From Hufsiella arboris (GTDB taxonomy: Bacteria; Bacteroidota; Bacteroidia; Sphingobacteriales; Sphingobacteriaceae), in NCBI RefSeq assembly GCF_009834875.1, contig NZ_WVHT01000007.1, positions 1-64,000 of the forward strand: 64,000 nucleotides of DNA, in the 5' to 3' direction. The translations under genes were made by a program, and so were the position numbers. Of this stretch, positions 34,534 through 42,741 are shown in pieces. The notes beneath the pieces were generated by a model. That model was not told the origin of the DNA and searched no databases. It saw nothing but the letters and a program-made list of their open reading frames with translations. Numbering within the stretch: position 1 is the stretch's first letter; the number at the start of each line of letters is the position of its first letter.

Positions 34534-35550
34534 ATGACAAAAAAAATCTGGCTAAGTTTTTTACTTCTGATCTTAATTAACAACACATCATTCGGTCAGC
34601 AGCTTCCTCAATACACACAGTATATTTTTAATAACTATTTACTCAATCCCGCCTTATCGGGCATTGAAAATTATATCGATGTGAAGGCTGGTTACCGCTC
34701 TCAATGGCAAGGGCTGGATGGAGCGCCGGTGACAACTTATTTGTCGGCAAATATGCCGATTGGAAAGAGTTTTGTTCAGGGGGATGCGAATGCTTTTCCC
34801 GGCAAGGGTACCAATCCGATGGAGAGAAGTTTTGTACAGGAATACCAGGCCGCGGAAAATCATCATGGTATTGGGTTTCATGTTGTCTTTGATAAGGCTG
34901 GTCCGCTAAAACGTACAGACGCTAATTTAACTTACGCGTATCATTTAGGGCTAACCAGTAAAATGAATCTTGCGGTAGGAGTTGCCGGGGGCCTTACAAA
35001 TATCGGTCTGGATGCGTCAAAAATCAGTACTGATCAGCAAAACGATCCGGCGATTCCAAACAATTTGACCAATGTACTAAAACCTGACCTCGCGCTTGGC
35101 ATTTGGCTTTACGGTCCGCAATATTTTGCAGGGTTTTCAGTCGATCAGATTTTGGGCCAGGATATCGCATTTACCAATAACGACAATCTGAATGTTGGTA
35201 AAGAAGTGCCTCATTTTTTTATCACAGCCGGTTATAAATTTATTCTGACGGACGATATCGGGATGCTTCCCTCGGTGATGTACAAACACGTAAAACCAGC
35301 GCCTGACAGCTATGACATTAACCTGAAGTTCGCGTTTAAAGACCGGTTTTGGCTGGGCGGAAGTTACCGGAACCAGGATTCGTTTTCAGCGATGGCCGGT
35401 TTTAATATCAGCTATTTATTTAGTTTGAGCTATTCGTATGATTTTACTACCTCCGAATTGAAGTCGGTTAGTTCTGGCAGTCATGAAATTGTTCTTGGCC
35501 TGCTGCTAAATAACCGTTATAAAGTTACCTGTCCGCAACGGACATTTTAA
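34534..35550 (+). CDS. PorP/SprF family type IX secretion system membrane protein
   Basis: This 338-residue outer-membrane protein has a signal peptide ending in SFGQ. The mature N-terminus QLPQYTQYIFNNYLLNPALSGIENYIDVKAGYRSQWQGLDGAP is the signature of PorP/SprF, which binds the gliding/type IX secretion machinery. No other T9SS gene adjoins it. Many Bacteroidetes carry solitary PorP/SprF paralogs, some next to large secreted adhesins; none is seen here. The stop codon interlocks with that of the convergent rpoN gene. Confidence 0.92.
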   Translation: MTKKIWLSFLLLILINNTSFGQQLPQYTQYIFNNYLLNPALSGIENYIDVKAGYRSQWQGLDGAPVTTYLSANMPIGKSFVQGDANAFPGKGTNPMERSFVQEYQAAENHHGIGFHVVFDKAGPLKRTDANLTYAYHLGLTSKMNLAVGVAGGLTNIGLDASKISTDQQNDPAIPNNLTNVLKPDLALGIWLYGPQYFAGFSVDQILGQDIAFTNNDNLNVGKEVPHFFITAGYKFILTDDIGMLPSVMYKHVKPAPDSYDINLKFAFKDRFWLGGSYRNQDSFSAMAGFNISYLFSLSYSYDFTTSELKSVSSGSHEIVLGLLLNNRYKVTCPQRTF

Positions 35551-37019
35551 AGCTCTTTACGAAGCCGGGCTACCGGGATATTCATAGCCTCCCGATATTT
35601 TGCCACTGTTCGTCTGGCAATATTGTAGCCCTTCTCTTTGAGGATTTCTGTCAGTTTTTCGTCTGCAAGAGGCCGGCGTTTATCTTCGTTGCCAATGCAC
35701 TCTTCCAGGATTTTCTTAACTTCTTTATTGGAAACTTCCTCGCCGCTTTCCAGCTGAATTGCTTCAGAAAAGAAAGATTTCAAAAGAAAAGTCCCGAATT
35801 CCGTTTGCACATATTTGGAATTTGCTACCCGTGATACGGTGGATATATCCATTCCGATACGATCTGCAATGTCTTTTAAGATCATCGGGCGAAGGTTACG
35901 TTCATCACCGGTAAGGAAAAAATCATACTGGTAATTCATGATGGCGTTCATGGTCTTAAGCAGCGTTTGCTGGCGTTGCTTAATCGCGTCAATAAACCAC
36001 TTCGCCGAATCAAGTTTTTGCTTGACGAACTGAACAGCTTCTTTTAGCTTTTTGTCTTTCTGAGACACTTTATCGTAATGCTCAAACATTTCCTGGTAAG
36101 AACGGCTGACCTTCAATTCAGGGGCATTTTTCGAATTTAAAGTTAAAATGAGAACGCCATCATTATTAGCAATATGAAAATCAGGAATTACCTGCAACTG
36201 CTTAGTTGTAACTTCACTCGCATCGCCAGGTTTTGGGTTCAGCTTAAGGATTTCGCCGATAACTTCCCTGAGATGTTCCGAATCAAGATTTAATAATCTC
36301 TCTAACTTATCGTAATGTTTTCTTGTGAATTCGTCCAGGTATTCTTCAACGATCACGACGGCTTTTTGAATAACCGGATTTGAAGGATCTTTTTTTCGAA
36401 GCTGAATGAGCAGACATTCTTTCAGATCGCGGGCGCCAACACCGGCAGGATCAAACGACTGTATGACTTTCAGCATCTCTTCCACTTCACCTTCTTCCGC
36501 GAAGATATTTTGCGAAAAGGCAAGATCGTCGACTAATGAGGTAATTGAGCGGCGAAGATATCCGTCGTCATCAAGGCTGCCGATTAGCTGCATGCCGATT
36601 TGAAAATCTTTGTCCGGAAGAGGAACCAGGTCAAGCTGCGCCTGTAAATTCTCAAAAAATGAATTCTGGATCGCTATCGGTATTTCTTTCCTGTCATCAT
36701 CGTCATCGCCATTTTGGTCGTACTTTGAACCATAGTCGTTGGCGTTGTCGTCCTGCAGATAATCATCGATATTAAACTCGTCGAAATCGTCAGAGCCCTG
36801 CTCTTCTGCGTCGTAATTGTCATCCGGGTCTTTATCCGGGTATTCTTCAACAGGCTCGCTTACACTTAAACTCAAATCTTCAAGCGCCGGATTCTCTTCC
36901 AGTTCTTCTTTTATCCGGGTGTCAAGCGAAACTGTTGGCACCTGCAAAAGTTTGATAAACTGAATTTGCTGGGGAGATAGCTTTTGTAAAAGTTTTTGTT
37001 GAAGATGTTGTTTAAGCAT
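35547..37019 (-). CDS. rpoN: RNA polymerase sigma-54 factor
   Basis: Sigma-54 directs RNA polymerase to -24/-12 promoters opened by AAA+ activators. The 490-residue protein has region I (QKLLQKLSPQQIQFIKLLQVP), an acidic region II (about 45-105), the core-binding domain, a helix-turn-helix and the RpoN box ARRTVAKYRE near the C-terminus. It appears complete and monocistronic. No sigma-54 activator gene is in the window. Confidence 0.96.
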   Translation of the reverse strand: MLKQHLQQKLLQKLSPQQIQFIKLLQVPTVSLDTRIKEELEENPALEDLSLSVSEPVEEYPDKDPDDNYDAEEQGSDDFDEFNIDDYLQDDNANDYGSKYDQNGDDDDDRKEIPIAIQNSFFENLQAQLDLVPLPDKDFQIGMQLIGSLDDDGYLRRSITSLVDDLAFSQNIFAEEGEVEEMLKVIQSFDPAGVGARDLKECLLIQLRKKDPSNPVIQKAVVIVEEYLDEFTRKHYDKLERLLNLDSEHLREVIGEILKLNPKPGDASEVTTKQLQVIPDFHIANNDGVLILTLNSKNAPELKVSRSYQEMFEHYDKVSQKDKKLKEAVQFVKQKLDSAKWFIDAIKQRQQTLLKTMNAIMNYQYDFFLTGDERNLRPMILKDIADRIGMDISTVSRVANSKYVQTEFGTFLLKSFFSEAIQLESGEEVSNKEVKKILEECIGNEDKRRPLADEKLTEILKEKGYNIARRTVAKYREAMNIPVARLRKEL

Positions 37020-37168
37020 AATTATTAATGCTCCAAAATTACATTAATTATTGATAGATGGGCAAACAAGCACTTAAATGAAATTGTTCTGACAACGGTC
37101 GAATTTTTGTGGTAATTGCCTGATCAAGAAAAAAATATATTTTTACAATACATTAAAATTGCAATCAT

Positions 37169-37570
37169 ATGGGATTTTTAAAAGAGTTTAAGGAATTTGC
37201 CATTAAGGGCAATGTTCTTGATTTGGCAGTAGGAGTGATTATCGGCGCGGCATTTGGCAGTATCGTAAAATCACTTGTTGATGACATTATAACTCCTGCC
37301 ATATTAACGCCTGCACTTAAGGCGGCAAATTTGTCTGATTTAAACCAGCTGACCATTCCGGGGACAGCAATTAAGTATGGCAACTTTTTATCCCAGATCA
37401 TTTCATTTATCATTGTCGCATTAGCGTTGTTTCTATTTATCAAAGCGATAAATCGAATGAAAAAGAAGGAGGCCATTGCGCCAACTGTGGATCCCGCGCC
37501 AACCAAGGAAGAGCTTCTGTTAACCGACATTCGTGATTTATTACGCAGCCAGCAAAATAAGCCGTTATAA
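37169..37570 (+). CDS. mscL: Large-conductance mechanosensitive channel
   Basis: MscL opens under membrane tension and releases osmolytes on hypo-osmotic shock. The 133-residue protein begins GFLKEFKEFAIKGNVLDLAVGVIIGAAFG (cytoplasmic helix and TM1 with the pore glycines). A periplasmic loop, TM2 (ISFIIVALALFLFIKAIN) and a charged cytoplasmic helix (TKEELLLTDIRDLL) follow. Full length. Confidence 0.96.
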   Translation: MGFLKEFKEFAIKGNVLDLAVGVIIGAAFGSIVKSLVDDIITPAILTPALKAANLSDLNQLTIPGTAIKYGNFLSQIISFIIVALALFLFIKAINRMKKKEAIAPTVDPAPTKEELLLTDIRDLLRSQQNKPL

Positions 37571-37593
37571 ACGGTTAATATTTTAAAACAGGT

Positions 37594-37625
37594 GTTGTGA
37601 TTAAGGAATAATAGGCCTATATTTG
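37594..37625 (+). promoter_or_regulatory. Promoter for rpmH-rnpA (TGTTG, 20 bp, TATATTTG)
   Basis: TTG at 37595-37597 is 20 bp from a perfect -7 (TATATTTG, 37618-37625), the full Bacteroidetes promoter layout. The predicted leader before rpmH is about 35 nt. Confidence 0.8.
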
Positions 37626-37667
37626 CGCTCTTGTTTTTTAAAGAGCTTCAATAGATAATAAATCGTC

Positions 37668-37826
37668 ATGAAAAGAACATTCCAACCTTCTCAAAGAAAA
37701 AGAAGAAACAAACATGGTTTCAGAGAGCGCATGAGCACTGCTAATGGAAGAAGGGTATTAGCTTCAAGAAGAGCTAAAGGCAGAAAAAGACTATCGGTAT
37801 CCGACGAACGTCGTCATAAAGCATAA
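37668..37826 (+). CDS. rpmH: 50S ribosomal protein L34
   Basis: This 52-residue, very basic protein begins [20 protein letters not shown] and continues with [22 protein letters not shown], the standard L34 sequence. It belongs to the large ribosomal subunit. It heads the rpmH-rnpA-yidD arrangement that is conserved in bacteria, here without dnaA next to it. Confidence 0.97.
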   Translation: MKRTFQPSQRKRRNKHGFRERMSTANGRRVLASRRAKGRKRLSVSDERRHKA

Positions 37827-37854
37827 TTTTTGGTTGCTGCCAATCCTTTTGGAA

Positions 37855-37874
37855 TTGCATCAGCGCTGATGTAA
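37855..37874. repeat. 20-bp near-perfect palindrome between rpmH and rnpA
   Basis: TTGCATCAGCGCTGATGTAA is symmetric at every position apart from one G-T pair, with a perfect 14-bp core (37858-37871). As DNA it could be an operator or dimer-binding site; as RNA it could form a short hairpin with little loop. No T-run follows, so it is not a terminator. Confidence 0.5.
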
Positions 37875-37894
37875 TGGCTTAAGTCAATCAGAAA

Positions 37895-38287
37895 ATGTAC
37901 ACATTTAAAAAAGAAGAGCGGTTATGCAGTGAGAAGCTTATTCAAGGGCTTTTTAGTAGCGGCTCTTCTTTTATTTTATATCCATTCCGTATCACCTGGA
38001 TGGCTGCTTCTGATGAATCAGCGCAACTTGTTCGGGTTGTAATCAGCGTTCCAAAACGTAATTTCAAGCGCGCGGTCGATCGAAACGTTATAAAACGTCG
38101 AATCCGTGAGGCATACCGCCTGAATAAACAAGAACTTTTATATCAGCAAATAGAAGGCAAGAATCGTATCGTCTTATCGATACATTATGTCGGAAAGGAA
38201 ATTTTCCCTTTTTCGTTTGTTGAAAAAAAACTCAAATCGACATTGCTAAAATTATCCGACGAATTCCATGAGAAGGTTGTGGACTAA
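37895..38287 (+). CDS. rnpA: Ribonuclease P protein component
   Basis: RnpA assists the RNase P RNA in 5' maturation of tRNA. The 130-residue protein has the N-terminal [17 protein letters not shown] and the RNR motif [20 protein letters not shown]. The expected position after rpmH supports it. Its end overlaps yidD by 20 bp. Confidence 0.95.
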   Translation: MYTFKKEERLCSEKLIQGLFSSGSSFILYPFRITWMAASDESAQLVRVVISVPKRNFKRAVDRNVIKRRIREAYRLNKQELLYQQIEGKNRIVLSIHYVGKEIFPFSFVEKKLKSTLLKLSDEFHEKVVD

Positions 38288-38513
38288 TATTTTGGAGCCA
38301 GTAATTGGCGGATTATTTCTATTATTGATCCGTTTGTACCAAATTTTGCTGTCGCCGATTTTAGGAGCGTCATGCCGGTATACGCCAACATGCTCGCAAT
38401 ATGGCATGGAAGCTATACGGAAATACGGGCCGTTCAAAGGCGGTTGGTTGACATTAAAACGCATTGGCCGGTGTCATCCCTGGGGTGGCCATGGCCATGA
38501 TCCTGTACCTTGA
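38268..38513 (+). CDS. yidD: Membrane protein insertion efficiency factor YidD
   Basis: This 81-residue peripheral membrane protein assists YidC-dependent membrane insertion. The conserved block [20 protein letters not shown], followed by [23 protein letters not shown], is diagnostic. It overlaps rnpA by 20 bp. yidC is not adjacent. Confidence 0.95.
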   Translation: MRRLWTNILEPVIGGLFLLLIRLYQILLSPILGASCRYTPTCSQYGMEAIRKYGPFKGGWLTLKRIGRCHPWGGHGHDPVP

Positions 38514-38524
38514 AGTGTTAGAAC

Positions 38525-39208
38525 ATGGCTCTAATTTTACAAATAGAAACGGCAACAGCAACTTGTTCTGTCGCTTTGTCTGAAAACGGATCACTGCTTG
38601 CATACAAAGAGCAGACCGACAGGAATATCCACGCCAGCAACCTCACATTATTTATACAGCAGGTAATGAAGGATGCAGGCAAGCAGCTCGCAGAGTTAAA
38701 CGCTGTGGCGGTAAGTAAAGGCCCTGGTTCCTACACCGGGTTAAGAATCGGTGTGTCGACGGCAAAAGGGCTCTGCTATGCCCTGGATATCCCCTTAATC
38801 AGTGTGAATACGCTACAGTCGATGGCGGCCATGATAGCTGCTGAAACTGGTGAAGAAAGGTTGCTTTGCCCGATGATCGATGCCAGGAGGATGGAGGTTT
38901 ATACGGCTGTTTATGACCACAATCTCGATGAAGTCATGGCAACGGAGGCGATGATCCTCGACGAGAATTCATTTTCAGTACTGCTTGAAAAGCATGAGCT
39001 GGTATTTTTCGGTGACGGTTGTGAAAAATTGTCCGCTATTTTAAAACATGAAAACGCCTCTTTTGTAAACGATTTTCAAAATTCAGCAAGAGGAATGAAT
39101 CTGTTAGCTTTTGAAAAGTTTAGCAACCAGCAATTTGAGAACACCGCCTATTTCGATCCGTATTATCTAAAAGAGTTTATCGCCTTGCAGCCGAAAAAGG
39201 CAAACTAA
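38525..39208 (+). CDS. tsaB: tRNA threonylcarbamoyladenosine biosynthesis protein TsaB
   Basis: TsaB is the non-catalytic ASKHA-fold partner of TsaD in making t6A37 on ANN-decoding tRNAs. The 227-residue protein has ILQIETATATCSVALSENG, the AVSKGPGSYTGLRIGVSTAKGL motif and CPMIDARRMEVYTAVYD. It lies 11 bp after yidD, probably the same operon. Its stop interlocks with the convergent DUF5723 gene. Confidence 0.95.
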   Translation: MALILQIETATATCSVALSENGSLLAYKEQTDRNIHASNLTLFIQQVMKDAGKQLAELNAVAVSKGPGSYTGLRIGVSTAKGLCYALDIPLISVNTLQSMAAMIAAETGEERLLCPMIDARRMEVYTAVYDHNLDEVMATEAMILDENSFSVLLEKHELVFFGDGCEKLSAILKHENASFVNDFQNSARGMNLLAFEKFSNQQFENTAYFDPYYLKEFIALQPKKAN

Positions 39209-40623
39209 TTTTTTGATTTTCGTCCGAACAGCCTTCCAAAGAAACCTGAATCGTCACCCCGGCTGCCAAATCCTGGTATGTTTGACGAATTCATATCGTG
39301 CTCCATTATTTTTCCGAATTTCAAGCCAAAACCCAAATAAAACGAAGCTCCTGTGTAACCATTTCCAATATTTTCGTTATTGGTGATGAGCCCCTTAGTG
39401 GTATAATAAGTTTTCAATACGTTGTCTGTCCCCAAAAAGAATTCGGCGTTTGGCGTTTTATACATCGCGACTCCGCCCACCTGAAAATTCTCAGCGCTGT
39501 AGGCTGTTGACAAACTGAAATTAAAATTCTCCGTTTTATAAGTATTCATTAGCGCTATATCAAAGCCTTTATAAAAAAGATTTTTTGATACCAGCAGGTT
39601 GGGCTGATAGCGGTCAAAGTCTTTATTCAGCAATACTTCCGCTTTGCCATTGATCATCGTCGTAAAGCTTTTCTGAGTATAATTTCTTTTAAAGGAATTA
39701 TAAATCCGGTTAAACAAATATTTTGATCCGTTATTCTCTGAAGCATTTTCTACCACAAGGTCGGTGTTAATGTAGTATTGATACGATTCGTTGTTCCAAT
39801 GGATAAATCCGATGTCTTTTAGATTTGTAAGCAGAAACCAGCCGCCTCTCAATTTAAAATTAGCGCTTGCGGTTAAGGCAGCGCCCGGGTTGGTAAATCC
39901 GGGCGCATAAGTTATATCACCGAAATCTCCATAATTAAAACTGCTTTGCAAGCCGCCTTTTAATACCATATCGTACGCATCAGCTTCAAGATTTTTAGTG
40001 AGCGACGACTGGTTAATATCCAATCTGGTATATGCAATGCCACTGAGGTAACCAATCTTAATACCCAAGCCAATTTGTTTATTCAGATCTTCGCGATAGT
40101 TAAAACTGAATTGATGATAGGTTTGAGCATAACCCTTGTCGTTAAATATATCGTTGCTTGTTCCGTCAGGGAAATACCTGTAATCCTGTAGAATGGCAAA
40201 CGTTTGGTTACTGAAATTATCTATCGTACTTTCTGCTTTCACTTGCCAGGCAAACCCCAGCTCCCTGTTAAGTTTTATCGACTTGAACACACGGAACATG
40301 AGTAAATAGCTGTTCAGATTACCGAAAAATTTGTTCGGATCTGTGTTGTTTACATCAATGCTGGCCCCGCTGAAGCCTCCCCGGTAAACTAATGTTTTAA
40401 AAGCGGTTTGGGCCGGACCGGTAAAAACGCCGTTAAATCCGGCCGAAGGGATAAAAAAGTTAAATGCATATTTCCTGCTGCTGTCTGCATAAAACGCTTT
40501 TTGTGAAGGGTTCTCAAAAGCATCATATAAGGTCCTGGTATTATATAAGGCAAACTGCTGTGCAGAAGCACTTAATGAAACTGCAAACGTCATTGCTGAT
40601 ATGATGATGCCTTTACATTTCAT
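39205..40623 (-). CDS. Outer-membrane beta-barrel protein of the DUF5723 type
   Basis: This 472-residue protein has a signal peptide ending SASAQ and mature N-terminus QFALYNTRTLYDAFENPSQKAF, which matches the DUF5723 family of Bacteroidetes outer-membrane barrels. Repeated amphipathic strands fill the body and GASFYLGFGLKFGKIME is near the end. The C-terminal tail GSRGDDSGFFGRLFGRKSKN is glycine- and basic-rich, unusual for a barrel end. Function unknown. Confidence 0.78.
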   Translation of the reverse strand: MKCKGIIISAMTFAVSLSASAQQFALYNTRTLYDAFENPSQKAFYADSSRKYAFNFFIPSAGFNGVFTGPAQTAFKTLVYRGGFSGASIDVNNTDPNKFFGNLNSYLLMFRVFKSIKLNRELGFAWQVKAESTIDNFSNQTFAILQDYRYFPDGTSNDIFNDKGYAQTYHQFSFNYREDLNKQIGLGIKIGYLSGIAYTRLDINQSSLTKNLEADAYDMVLKGGLQSSFNYGDFGDITYAPGFTNPGAALTASANFKLRGGWFLLTNLKDIGFIHWNNESYQYYINTDLVVENASENNGSKYLFNRIYNSFKRNYTQKSFTTMINGKAEVLLNKDFDRYQPNLLVSKNLFYKGFDIALMNTYKTENFNFSLSTAYSAENFQVGGVAMYKTPNAEFFLGTDNVLKTYYTTKGLITNNENIGNGYTGASFYLGFGLKFGKIMEHDMNSSNIPGFGSRGDDSGFFGRLFGRKSKN

Positions 40624-40667
40624 CGCTTCTGTTTATCCCAAAAGATTATAACTTGAAATTTGTTTGA

Positions 40668-42272
40668 TCAGGGTTGTGTAAATTTAGGTAAACTATCAGG
40701 TTGTTGTTTTTGCCTGCTAAAATTTGCGTAAAAGTTTGTGAAAAAATGGTCACGATCACTGCTCCACTGCCAGGAAAAGGAATAGAATTTTTTTAAACCT
40801 TCCTCGTCTTTAAAGCTTTTTGAAATCGGTGATTTTAAATCTGACGCAGCGATTTGTCTGAAGTTTTTAATATTCAAAAAGAACGATATGTTGCTTTGGT
40901 TAGCGGTGTATTTCGTAAAATCATTAAAGTTTTCCGTGTTATTTAACAAAAGATCACGCTTGTATTCTATAGTAAACTGATTTAGTGCTGCAGCAGAGTT
41001 TGATAAAATAAGATAGTTGTCAACAACAGTATAAAACGGTTTATAGAATGGTTTTAATGCATCACCAAAGTAGTTGTAGAAGATTTCTGAATAGTTAACA
41101 TGATGAATGTTTTCGGCATACACTGAACTTACCGGCTGTAAAAAGAAATCTACTTTATCTCCGTTTTTAACATGAATTACTGCAAGCTTTTCCTGGTTAC
41201 TTAGCTGAATCAATGCGAATTCATTGCCGAGATAAGATTTTAGATCACGCTCAAGATCAATTCCGGTTTCCGATTTGACCTGCTGAATTTTCTTTTTAAG
41301 TTCATCATATTGCCCACGCCTGGTCAGCAATGCAGCAACATCATTAAAAAAAAGCCGGTAATCGAAAATTCCAAATACAGTATAAGCGGCAGTAATCTGA
41401 GGCAAGGCTTTTATAATGTCGTTCCTGATCGGTTTTTGATGTAAAAAACAGGCTAAATACGCTGATTTATTTGTGTCGATCGTGCTGATACCGTTAAACA
41501 TCAATGCATCGCTTTTGAAGTTCATGTTCAGTGAACTGTATCCCGAAAGTTCCGCAAGTAAATTGCTTTTGTTTTTTGGAAAAGAGTAGAAGCTTTCAGT
41601 AAACGAGTTAACCTGCGAATGATTAATGTAGATATTGAAAGGTGAATTTTCGCTTCGCTGCCCGCCGGAGGTTATCTGCCCGATATATTCATTGCTGATT
41701 TTAGGCATGTTTCCCAGGCTTTTTTCCAATAGTTTTTTCGAGAAGCTGGCAACAACAGCATTGTTTCCAACAAATAAAAAGAAGTTGTTTTTTGACGTTC
41801 CAACGTTGATGTTAAATGCTTCCTTGTCTCCGATTTTTAAATTTTCTACGCTGATATTTTTTACCGTTTTCAAAATAGATTGAAGTTCAGCGGTACTTAT
41901 TTTTTTGTTCAGCGCAGCGAGGAAAAGGAGATTGTCTTCTTTATCGTCATTTTTAGCATGTACGCTGAAATAAATGTTGCTTTCATTTAACAGGTTACTT
42001 ATCGCCGGATAGCTGAGCAGTGTGTCGTTCAGGGAAGACAACTTTCTAAATTCGTCACGTCCGAGAAGCGTTTCAAAGCCTTCATAATCGTCGAAAATTT
42101 CCGACGTTGCCTTGTCAAATCTCACCGATGCAACCAGGCAGGCATCTGCGGGAATGTAACTTAACACTACTCCGTTGTTGCGGTTTGAAACGTTGACCTT
42201 TGAAAAATATAAAGCGGCCACAGCAAAAATTGCTGCAATGAGTAAAATGATAAGAGCTATAACTTTTTTCAT
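40668..42272 (-). CDS. Membrane-anchored protein of unknown function
   Basis: This 534-residue protein has an N-terminal membrane anchor (MKKVIALIILLIAAIFAVAALYF) and an extracytoplasmic domain. The stretch VVLSYIPADACLVASVRFDKATSE and later ALMFNGISTID and SLPKFTQP patterns are weakly like DUF3352-type proteins of Bacteroidetes. It has no recognised catalytic residues. It is followed by the DUF5723 barrel gene on the same strand (44-bp gap), so the two may be co-expressed. Confidence 0.65.
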   Translation of the reverse strand: MKKVIALIILLIAAIFAVAALYFSKVNVSNRNNGVVLSYIPADACLVASVRFDKATSEIFDDYEGFETLLGRDEFRKLSSLNDTLLSYPAISNLLNESNIYFSVHAKNDDKEDNLLFLAALNKKISTAELQSILKTVKNISVENLKIGDKEAFNINVGTSKNNFFLFVGNNAVVASFSKKLLEKSLGNMPKISNEYIGQITSGGQRSENSPFNIYINHSQVNSFTESFYSFPKNKSNLLAELSGYSSLNMNFKSDALMFNGISTIDTNKSAYLACFLHQKPIRNDIIKALPQITAAYTVFGIFDYRLFFNDVAALLTRRGQYDELKKKIQQVKSETGIDLERDLKSYLGNEFALIQLSNQEKLAVIHVKNGDKVDFFLQPVSSVYAENIHHVNYSEIFYNYFGDALKPFYKPFYTVVDNYLILSNSAAALNQFTIEYKRDLLLNNTENFNDFTKYTANQSNISFFLNIKNFRQIAASDLKSPISKSFKDEEGLKKFYSFSWQWSSDRDHFFTNFYANFSRQKQQPDSLPKFTQP

Positions 42273-42351
42273 GAACGGAGCTTTACAAAATTAGATTTTT
42301 AATTAGTTAAGAATGTAAAGCCTTACTATTTTAGCAAACAATTATTTAAGG

Positions 42352-42741
42352 ATGCACCAGAAAATATTTAGAACAGCTGCTATTTTAGGATTAATTGCTG
42401 TTGCGTTAGGCGCATTTGGCGCACATGGATTGCGCGACAAGATCAGCGTTCAGGATCTGGAAAACTGGAAAACCGCCGCTAACTACCAGTTTGTTCACGC
42501 ACTTGTTTTACTTGTCATATCAGGCACGTCGGTCAACCAAAAAATTAAGATAAACAATGCGGCTTTGCTCTTCATTCTTGGAATAATATGCTTCTCAGGA
42601 TCGTTATATCTGCTGGCAACCAGGGCGATTACTGGTATTTCAACGGCTGTTTTAGGTCCGGTAACGCCAATTGGCGGATTACTTCTAATTCTTGGATGGT
42701 TGTTTTTGATAATTGCTCCCGTAAAGAAAACTGATGCTTGA
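42352..42741 (+). CDS. DUF423 family inner-membrane protein
   Basis: This 129-residue protein has four predicted membrane helices and the DUF423 (YgdD-like) signature AVALGAFGAHGLRDKIS, then TAANYQFVHALVLLVISG and ITPIGGLLLILGW-like residues at the end. Its function is unknown. It overlaps priA by 8 bp. Confidence 0.9.
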   Translation: MHQKIFRTAAILGLIAVALGAFGAHGLRDKISVQDLENWKTAANYQFVHALVLLVISGTSVNQKIKINNAALLFILGIICFSGSLYLLATRAITGISTAVLGPVTPIGGLLLILGWLFLIIAPVKKTDA

